Positions 33,880 through 43,023 of a stretch of 43,023 bases of DNA are shown piece by piece (the first letter of the stretch is position 1; every line of letters starts with the position of its first letter). The stretch covers positions 1 to 43,023 of the forward strand of contig JALVKT010000024.1 of NCBI GenBank assembly GCA_027027675.1, given 5' to 3'. Source of the DNA: Thermofilaceae archaeon. GTDB taxonomy: Archaea > Thermoproteota > Thermoprotei > Thermofilales > Thermofilaceae. Position numbers and translations under genes: made by a program. Under the pieces are notes generated by a model that was not told the origin of the DNA, made no database searches, and saw nothing but the letters and a program-made list of their open reading frames with translations.

Positions 33880-34202
33880 ACGTCTTCACCGCTACTGCAC
33901 GTGCTCTTCAGGTGGAGCTGGCGGAAAAAACCCCTTGACACACAGATTTCAAAGTTGGCCGTCCTGTAAAGCCTTACCAGCCGCCCCTTCTCCTCGTCTA
34001 TAACGAGCCTTGACTCCAGAAGACCTGCCTTCAAAAGCTTCCTTATATGGGCCAGGAGTAGAGGCTTCGATACGCCAAGCTTTTCCCTCAGCTCGCGGGT
34101 GCTAACTTCCCTCTCCGCACAAAGGGCAAGTATTTTCAGCCTTATGGGGTTCGAGAAAGCCTTGAAAAGAGACGCCATTTCTTCCAAGCCCTCACAGCTC
34201 AC
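33876..34202 (-). CDS. ArsR-family winged-helix transcriptional regulator
   Basis: 108 residues. Typical ArsR fold: MASLFKAFSNPIRLKILALC, REVSTRELREKLGVSKPLLLAHIRKLLKAGLLES and a beta-wing ending LVRLYRT. It lacks the classic ELCVCD metal motif in helix 3, but has cysteines near both ends (MSCEG, ICVSRG and TCSSGEDV) that might bind metal. It overlaps the small membrane gene upstream and the unknown gene downstream by 4 bp each, so it probably regulates its own operon. Confidence 0.82.
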   Translation of the reverse strand: MSCEGLEEMASLFKAFSNPIRLKILALCAEREVSTRELREKLGVSKPLLLAHIRKLLKAGLLESRLVIDEEKGRLVRLYRTANFEICVSRGFFRQLHLKSTCSSGEDV

Positions 34203-34465
34203 TCCTCCAGCTCCCTCCTCAGCTTTTCTATATCTTCCCTCAGTTTCCTTATCTCATCTAATAGCTCCCGCGACACGTCGTCTCCACAGCTGGTAGTAGA
34301 TGCCCTCTTGTTGCGAGAAGAGAGCATGTCAATGATTTCAATTATTATCACGAACAAGAATATCAGCCCTAGGAGGAAGGCGACAAACCATACGTTGTCA
34401 GGCGGTAATGGTGGGGGAGGGTCTACCAGTTGTAGCCACCCACGAATCGGGACAAGGGTAAACAT
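34199..34465 (-). CDS. Small single-span membrane protein with C-terminal coiled coil
   Basis: 88 residues from the ATG at 34465. The track's TTG at 34477 is less likely because a TATA box near 34494-34502 puts transcription start around 34473. A proline-rich segment (PPPPLPPDN) precedes one hydrophobic helix, VWFVAFLLGLIFLFVIIIEI. A short polar linker and a heptad-like charged helix (LLDEIRKLREDIEKLRRELE) follow. It is the first gene of a four-gene operon ending with an ion transporter. It may be an accessory subunit or sensor that multimerises through the coiled coil. No family was recognised. Confidence 0.7.
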   Translation of the reverse strand: MFTLVPIRGWLQLVDPPPPLPPDNVWFVAFLLGLIFLFVIIIEIIDMLSSRNKRASTTSCGDDVSRELLDEIRKLREDIEKLRRELEE

Positions 34466-34593
34466 TTTTTTACCCAAGTTATAATACCATTACCACTATA
34501 AGAATCTTCTCATCACCACACAACACTCACGTCCTTAACATATTCCCACTAAAAGCTAACCCTATAATTCAACTAAGACACAAATAATGAATT

Positions 34594-34995
34594 ATGACCC
34601 CCACCAGCCTCGACGAAAACATTGTCCGCTACATAATATCTAAACTCCAGTGCACACACCCCTTCTACATCTCGCGCATACTCTTCATAGCTGAAAGCAA
34701 AGCCTTAGACACAACCGGAAAAAGGCTCACAAGCCTCACCTACAAGGGGGCAAGCTTCGGCTTCTACATCGAAGAACTGCCCAGCCTCATAGAAGAACTG
34801 GAAAAAAGAGGCTGCATCGAGAGACACGAGGAGAAAGGCTGCATAAAGTACACCTGCGAGGAACCCGATATACCACAGGAAATCAAGCGCGTCCTCGACG
34901 AAGCCATAGAGTCCACAGCCACCCTCTCCCCCAGAGAGCTTAACAGGTTAACGGTGAACAATCCGCACTACAAGGAACTTGTGGAAAAGGCTTAG
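34594..34995 (+). CDS. Small conserved-looking protein, possibly Panacea/SocA-like
   Basis: 133 residues. The arrangement YISRILFIAESKALDTTGK, SLTYKGASFGFYIEELPSLIEELEKRG and a short beta wing (ERHEEKGCIKYTC) resembles the Panacea (SocA/DUF4065) domain, in which a helical core carries Y..G and ends in a winged-helix-like part. The C-terminal 45 residues are helical (IPQEIKRVLDEAI...). It appears leaderless: a TATA-like CCTATAATTC lies about 28 bp upstream of the ATG. Panacea proteins are often antitoxins, but there is no toxin partner here. The alternative is a plain winged-helix protein. Confidence 0.5.
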   Translation: MTPTSLDENIVRYIISKLQCTHPFYISRILFIAESKALDTTGKRLTSLTYKGASFGFYIEELPSLIEELEKRGCIERHEEKGCIKYTCEEPDIPQEIKRVLDEAIESTATLSPRELNRLTVNNPHYKELVEKA

Positions 34996-35037
34996 CGCCA
35001 CTCCAGCGTTTTTGAACGCTGCTACCAATAATCGCTT

Positions 35038-35724
35038 TCACGAGAACCTACGTCCTATCAGCGGAGGCGCCACCACGTCGGTGGCAAGGAGAGCGTTAAA
35101 TACCATATACATCAGCGCGTTGTTAGAGAAGGGAGGCGCGTACGAGTTCACCGCTGAAAGAAATGATGCCAAGGCGAACGACAACGCTAGGTGCCGCGCC
35201 GCCTCCTCCCTTGTACTCCAGAGAAACGATAGAACGGTTATCCCAAGTAAGGCCAGCGACGCCACAGCATTGAGTAGAACCCATAATCTAAGCCTGCCAT
35301 CGCCCAGGCTAAATGCCAGAGCCGGAAAAAAGGATGAAGCACATAAAGGCCCCGCAATACTTCTTTTATCCTCCACACTCCCCCTTACCAGCAGGTAACC
35401 CATATATGCCGCTAGCACTGCGAAACCAACGCTTATTAAATAGGAGGAAGAGGGCGGCGGCGACAGTGAAAGCAGAGCTATGAGAAAGCCTGCTGAAACA
35501 ATGTTCGCATACCCGACGCTTCTTATACGTTCTCTAGTTACCACGGGTATAGCCAACAGCATAAGCAGGGTGGCAACGGCCAACGGCAAAAACAGTGCCT
35601 GACCCTGAAAGGCCTGGGACGCCACTATCATGTTGAGCAAGTAAACGAAGAAGATGTCTGTATAGGTGAAGAACAACGCCCTAGCCATAGCTGCCTTCTC
35701 TACCCTTATATTAGCGCCCAACAT
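35038..35724 (-). CDS. Polytopic membrane protein of unknown function
   Basis: 228 residues with about seven hydrophobic segments, for example ALFFTYTDIFFVYLLNMIVA, LFLPLAVATLLMLLAIPVV, VSAGFLIALLSLS, LISVGFAVLAAYMGYLLV and LLNAVASLALLGITVL. Basic residues fall in every second loop. It has slight MFS-like character (half size), but no diagnostic motif was seen. It is monocistronic, convergent with the small ORF at 34.6 kb. Confidence 0.6.
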   Translation of the reverse strand: MLGANIRVEKAAMARALFFTYTDIFFVYLLNMIVASQAFQGQALFLPLAVATLLMLLAIPVVTRERIRSVGYANIVSAGFLIALLSLSPPPSSSYLISVGFAVLAAYMGYLLVRGSVEDKRSIAGPLCASSFFPALAFSLGDGRLRLWVLLNAVASLALLGITVLSFLWSTREEAARHLALSFALASFLSAVNSYAPPFSNNALMYMVFNALLATDVVAPPLIGRRFS

Positions 35725-35831
35725 TATTCGCCCTTACATCCAGAACTGGTGGGAAATCCTTGACATGAGAAACTCTCAGAAAATAGCCTGTCTTCAACGC
35801 GTTTTCACTAATATTATTTACATGGTAGTCT

Positions 35832-35859
35832 CGATATAACAGTTTAGGTGTAACACCTA
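35832..35859 (+). promoter_or_regulatory. TATA-like box followed by a 15-bp perfect dyad
   Basis: TCGATATAAC (about 35831-35840) is followed six bases later by TAGGTGT-A-ACACCTA (35845-35859), an exact inverted repeat. The spacing is that of an operator just downstream of an archaeal TATA box. There is no ORF between here and tRNA-Gly, which has its own TATA element (GATATAAACT near 35919). Confidence 0.35.
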
Positions 35860-35948
35860 GCCCCGGGCAAAAACATAGCCGCACGCGGGACGACGCTACA
35901 CCACGGGGAATAAATTGATATAAACTTCCCCCTGCCCAAAAATATTGG

Positions 35949-36056
35949 GCGGCCGTGGTCTAGTCCGGTAGGATGGTGGCCCCCCATCGGGGGCTGTGCG
36001 CGCCGGCCCTGGAGGAAAGCCACTGATCCCGGGTTCAAATCCCGGCGGCCGCACCA
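35949..36056 (+). tRNA. tRNA-Gly(CCC) with 31-nt intron
   Basis: Acceptor GCGGCCG/CGGCCGC, D arm GTCTAG..., anticodon stem GTGGC/GCCAC, T arm with TTCAAAT and encoded ACCA. The body matches archaeal glycine tRNAs. Removing 31 nt at 37/38 leaves the loop C-C-CCC-A-A, hence anticodon CCC with C33 in place of the nearly universal U33. The precursor forms a bulge-helix-bulge with bulges CAT and AAA, a distal stem CGGGG/CCCTG and a central helix CCCC/GAGG containing one C-A mismatch at position 34. A TATA box lies about 30 bp upstream. Confidence 0.82.
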
Positions 36057-36072
36057 CCTCCTATTTAAGCTG

Positions 36073-36969
36073 CTAAAAGGAGACCCTGCTTGCCACTATC
36101 CTCCGCTCCACCTCGTCGACGAATATCTCCACGCCCTTTATCTGCGGTAGCTTCGTCACCACGTCTCTCTCCGAGAACATGCCTATGGGGCGTCCCTCCT
36201 CGACAACCACCAGGCTCCCGATGCCGTGCCGGCGCATGAGGGAGATCGCGTCCCCCACGTCCACGTCGGGCTCCACCGTTATGACCGGGTGGCTCGCGAT
36301 GTACGATAGGGGCGTAGAGTGCACCTTCTCCTCCTCCCCCCTCTCGAGGAGGGACAGCGTGCCGGGCTCCGCATAGTACTTCACAACGTCCTTCACCGTG
36401 ACGATGCCCTTGAGCGCAGTCCCGGTCACCAGGGGTATCCTCCTGATCCTGTGCCGCGTCATTTCCCGCTGGCCCTCGATGATCGGCGCCTCCGGCGGGA
36501 GGGAGATGAGAGGCGTGTTCATGAGCTCCTTAACCTTCACGTAGGTCTTAGTGTCCGCGAAAAGCGCGACTATGTGCCTCTCCGAGACAACGCCCTTAAG
36601 CCTCATGTCCCCGTCAACCACTGCGAGCGCGCCCACCCGGCGCTCAAGCATTGTCTCGATGACCTCCGCGAAGTCGTCGTCCAGCCTCACAAAGGGTGGC
36701 TTATAGCTTATCTCCTTGGCCTCAACGCTCCTGAGAGCGTCGAAGAGGCCGTTCGTGGACGCGTACTTCTCGTAGAGAGGACCTCCCCCCAGGAAGTTCA
36801 CGATGTCACGTATGGACACCATGCCTACAAGCCTCTCCGACGAGTCTATGAGCGGGCAGTGGCGCACCCACTTCTCGGCCATGCCCTTTACAACGTCCAG
36901 CACAGGCCTCTCCTGCTCCAAGTAGAGGGCGGGCGGATACCTCCCCACACGGATCTCGGATACTTTCAT
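36073..36969 (-). CDS. Protein with four CBS domains
   Basis: 298 residues from the ATG at 36969 (MKVSEIRVGRYPPALYL). The 27 extra upstream codons in the track lie in the rRNA 3' region. Four CBS repeats follow one another (two Bateman modules). Their typical ends are visible: LVGMVSIRDIVNFL, LKGVVSERHIVALF, LKGIVTVKDVVKYY and PIGMFSERDVVTKL. CBS pairs bind adenine nucleotides and report energy state. No catalytic or DNA-binding domain is attached, so the partner is unknown. It lies just downstream of the rRNA operon on the same strand. Confidence 0.88.
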   Translation of the reverse strand: MKVSEIRVGRYPPALYLEQERPVLDVVKGMAEKWVRHCPLIDSSERLVGMVSIRDIVNFLGGGPLYEKYASTNGLFDALRSVEAKEISYKPPFVRLDDDFAEVIETMLERRVGALAVVDGDMRLKGVVSERHIVALFADTKTYVKVKELMNTPLISLPPEAPIIEGQREMTRHRIRRIPLVTGTALKGIVTVKDVVKYYAEPGTLSLLERGEEEKVHSTPLSYIASHPVITVEPDVDVGDAISLMRRHGIGSLVVVEEGRPIGMFSERDVVTKLPQIKGVEIFVDEVERRIVASRVSF

Positions 36970-37065
36970 CACTGATACTCCGTTGCGGCTCACTAAAATT
37001 AATAGCCTAACTTTATGTCGACAAAAGGCTAAACAGACAGGCGCCGCCACACACTACAGGCTACA

Positions 37066-37100
37066 CAGGAGAAGAAACAAAACAGGAGAAAAGCGGAGGA
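37066..37100 (-). terminator. U-rich terminator of the rRNA operon
   Basis: On the minus strand, immediately after the 23S processing stem, comes CGCTTTTCTCCTGTTTTGTTTC. This is a pyrimidine-rich tract with several T-runs, as seen at archaeal rRNA operon ends. Confidence 0.55.
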
Positions 37101-37152
37101 GCGCCGTGTGAGAGGAGGACATGCGCCTGCGCCCATAGCCCACGGACAGCAC
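37101..37152 (-). ncRNA. 23S rRNA processing stem, 3' arm with BHB
   Basis: This arm pairs with 40203-40254. Outside is a 19-bp perfect helix (GCGCCGTGTGAGAGGAGGA and its complement). Then come a 3-nt bulge (ATG on this arm), a 4-bp GCGC/GCGC helix, a 3-nt bulge (AGA on the other arm) and a long inner helix with two G-U pairs. This is an exact bulge-helix-bulge, the splicing-endonuclease cleavage site that releases and circularises pre-23S RNA. Confidence 0.85.
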
Positions 37153-40200
<3,048 letters not shown>

Positions 40201-40202
40201 AC

Positions 40203-40254
40203 GTGCTGTCCGTGGACTATGGACGCAGTCTGCGCTCCTCCTCTCACACGGCGC
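40203..40254 (-). ncRNA. 23S rRNA processing stem, 5' arm with BHB
   Basis: Partner of 37101-37152. The AGA bulge and GCGC helix of the bulge-helix-bulge are on this arm. Between it and the 16S stem (about 40255-40342) the spacer holds two further hairpins (GGAGCC/GGCTCC and GGCCCCC/GGGGGCC). It has no tRNA-Ala, as usual for crenarchaea. Confidence 0.82.
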
Positions 40255-40342
40255 TCACAGTGGCCCCCAACACCCGCTGGGGGCCCTCACGCCCTTCGTC
40301 CGGGAGCCTGAGGCTCCGGGACTGCATCTATCAGCGTAAAGC

Positions 40343-40373
40343 GAGGTTTGCGCGCCGGGAGAAGACAGCCTGC
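40343..40373 (-). ncRNA. 16S rRNA processing stem, 3' arm
   Basis: 31 nt that are the exact reverse complement of 41946-41976 in the leader. No bulge interrupts the duplex, and I found no bulge-helix-bulge at either end. Confidence 0.85.
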
Positions 40374-40387
40374 CCCCAACCGGATCT

Positions 40388-41897
<1,510 letters not shown>

Positions 41898-42120
41898 TGG
41901 CCGCGGGCGGGGGAACGGGTTGGGGTTTACGGGCTGAATAAGCGTGCAGGCTGTCTTCTCCCGGCGCGCAAACCTCTCTTATCTCCGAACCTCCGGGTAC
42001 GCCCCGGTTTGTTCGGAGACGCACGTTGTCGCCGCGGATGGAGGCCGCCATTTCATTGGGGGGAGTCACTTCTCCCCCCGTGATCCAGGCGAGCCGCCGG
42101 TTATCCGCGGCGGCATTTAG
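41898..42120 (-). ncRNA. Structured rRNA leader
   Basis: The roughly 220-nt transcribed leader upstream of 16S contains an 8-bp hairpin GGGGGGAG/CTCCCCCC with a 6-nt loop (42058-42079). It is enclosed by CCGCGGAT/ATCCGCGG, which pair over a longer distance. A further CTCCGAAC/GTTCGGAG stem lies next to the 16S processing arm. Confidence 0.6.
41946..41976 (-). ncRNA. 16S rRNA processing stem, 5' arm
   Basis: Exact 31-nt reverse complement of 40343-40373. Inside the stem the leader has a 20-nt one-sided loop and then CCCCAACC, which pairs with GGTTGGGG on the 3' side. Confidence 0.85.
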
Positions 42121-42137
42121 TTGTTGTAAGTTTGGTG

Positions 42138-42145
42138 TATTTAAA
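42138..42145 (-). promoter_or_regulatory. BRE/TATA of the rRNA operon
   Basis: On the minus strand GAAAAATTTAAATACACC gives a purine-rich BRE directly followed by TTTAAATA. The AT-rich block (42121-42240) contrasts with the GC-rich leader, which starts about 25 bp downstream. The rest of the block up to 42298 is AT-rich intergenic DNA that also serves the divergent gene at 42299. Confidence 0.7.
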
Positions 42146-42298
42146 TTTTTCTTGTTTAATTTTTTGTTAATGAGGGTATATTAGGAACTAATAATATGTT
42201 ATATGGTGATTTTTGTTTATTTTAGCTTATTTAATTTATTAAAACCAAGAACAAAGGGATCGGCACCTTGAAATCCGTTCGACGCGAGGATACTCGGG

Positions 42299-42889
42299 AT
42301 GGGGCTTAAGGAGCGGGTTGCAAGGAGATTTCTGAGGGGGCTTAGGAGGGCTGGTGTGAAGCGGGACGATGTCATAGTAGTCCCCGTTGATGACCGTGTG
42401 CAGTCGTACGCTGCTCTCATCCTTTTACGCGAGTTGGAGGAGGGCTATGATACCGTCCTTCGGGCCATGGTTCTAGGAGAGGTCCCGGAGTGTTTTAGTG
42501 GGGCGCTGGAGGGGTATGAGGTGCGTCGCTTGGATTTTTCTCCGCGTTCCTACTCCGAGTTTAAGGAAGCCGTGCTTGGCGTCTCGGGGGAGGGGGAGTT
42601 TGTTGTTCTCCCGTTTGTTGCAGAGGACCTGGCTGTGGCCTTGTTGAGCGAGGTTGCAGTGTCTGTGTGGCGGCAGTTTAGGCTTGACGTGGCTCGCCGG
42701 GTTTCGTATCCGTTGGGTGGGACGCTGCTGGGGGAGGTTGAGGCGTTGTATGGTGGCTGTGGTGGAGCTGGGTTTTATGGCGGGGAGAGTGCTGTGGAGC
42801 TGTTGGAGGGCCTTAGGGGGAGGGTTGTGGCGACCGCGTTGTCTAAGGTTTACTTGAGGCTTGCCGGGGGCTTGAGGGGGGTTGGATGA
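42299..42889 (+). CDS. Possible degenerate PP-loop (N-type ATP pyrophosphatase-like) protein
   Basis: 196 residues, not firmly recognised. Layout loosely resembles TtcA/Ctu1-type tRNA thiolases: a strand (DDVIVVPVDDRV) followed by a helix (SYAALILLRELEEG), then FVVLPFVAEDLAVALLSEV where relatives have the T-G-H-N-x-D-D helix. The SGGxDS P-loop is replaced by PVDDRVQS, and the CxxC motif is missing. If the relation is real it should not bind ATP in the usual way. The next gene begins inside its stop codon (ATGA), so the two are coupled. Composition is strongly G/T-rich. Confidence 0.4.
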   Translation: MGLKERVARRFLRGLRRAGVKRDDVIVVPVDDRVQSYAALILLRELEEGYDTVLRAMVLGEVPECFSGALEGYEVRRLDFSPRSYSEFKEAVLGVSGEGEFVVLPFVAEDLAVALLSEVAVSVWRQFRLDVARRVSYPLGGTLLGEVEALYGGCGGAGFYGGESAVELLEGLRGRVVATALSKVYLRLAGGLRGVG

Positions 42890-43023
42890 AGAGGATCGTG
42901 TTTGTGATTGACGGGTGTGGCGGGGAGGAGGTTCTTGGTGCTGTGGAGCGGCTGTTTGGTGAGCGGAGTTTGTACCTTGAGGGGCTGGGGGAGTGGGTGG
43001 ATGCGGTTGTTGAGGGTTGGGGG
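42886..43023 (+). CDS. Start of an unrecognised gene (cut by window edge)
   Basis: Not in the ORF track. An ATG at 42886 overlaps the previous stop codon (ATGA) and opens a frame without stop codons to the window end (46 codons). It begins MKRIVFVIDGCGGEEVLGAV, a beta strand followed by a helix. The 4-bp overlap is the best evidence that it is real. It is too short for an assignment. Confidence 0.6.
   Translation, partial: MKRIVFVIDGCGGEEVLGAVERLFGERSLYLEGLGEWVDAVVEGWG

Noticed and set aside
35949-36056. tRNA-His reading based on a CTGTGCG loop inside the plus-strand tRNA
   Set aside because: That sequence lies inside the intron. The anticodon stem GTGGC/GCCAC and the glycine-type body require splicing to CCC.

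Overview
This window looks like chromosomal DNA from a hyperthermophilic crenarchaeon (Thermoproteota). The evidence is archaeal-only genes (TiaS, fused ADP-forming acyl-CoA synthetase, isopentenyl phosphate kinase, GGPP synthase, DPSL ferritin), a 16S-23S operon with no tRNA in its spacer, BRE/TATA promoters with short leaders, and three tRNA genes that all carry introns and an encoded CCA. One tRNA intron lies outside the canonical 37/38 site, a habit known mainly from Thermoproteales and relatives. The exact genus cannot be fixed from the sequence alone.

Layout. 0-7.3 kb: a truncated Fur/PerR-type regulator divergent from a Dps-like ferritin; a DUF457 membrane protein; uL6 with tiaS; an aldo/keto reductase; tRNA-Leu; a threonine deaminase-RidA pair; a PfkB kinase. 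7.3-10.1 kb: a hairpin-rich intergenic stretch, then GGPP synthase, isopentenyl phosphate kinase, a YjbQ protein and an orphan GcvH-like protein. 10.1-17.1 kb: fused acetyl/acyl-CoA synthetase (ADP-forming) and a complete branched-chain amino-acid-type ABC transporter (binding protein, two ATPases, two permeases). Together with threonine deaminase these suggest amino-acid uptake and catabolism with substrate-level ATP formation.

17.3-32.3 kb is a hydrogenase and metal-cofactor island: moaA; hypA with an ATPase-type hypB; hypD-hypC-hypE; a four-gene exported [NiFe] hydrogenase operon (small subunit with Tat signal, large subunit, cytochrome-b-like Isp1, HdrD-like Isp2); a maturation endopeptidase (M52) preceded by a divergent M52-like protein that lacks the metal ligands; a membrane-anchored winged-helix regulator; and a DUF59 / MinD-ferredoxin / MinD-ferredoxin / NifX-like set that probably serves Fe-S or metal-cofactor handling. 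hypF is not in the window.

32.3-37 kb: a four-gene operon joined by 4-bp stop/start overlaps (small membrane coiled-coil protein, ArsR-type regulator, unknown protein, NhaD/ArsB-type transporter), a small Panacea-like ORF, a polytopic membrane protein, tRNA-Gly(CCC) and a four-CBS protein. 37.1-42.2 kb: the 23S and 16S rRNA genes on the minus strand with leader, processing stems and promoter. The 23S stem has a textbook bulge-helix-bulge, while the 16S stem is an uninterrupted 31-bp duplex. The right edge holds a possible degenerate PP-loop protein and the start of one more gene.
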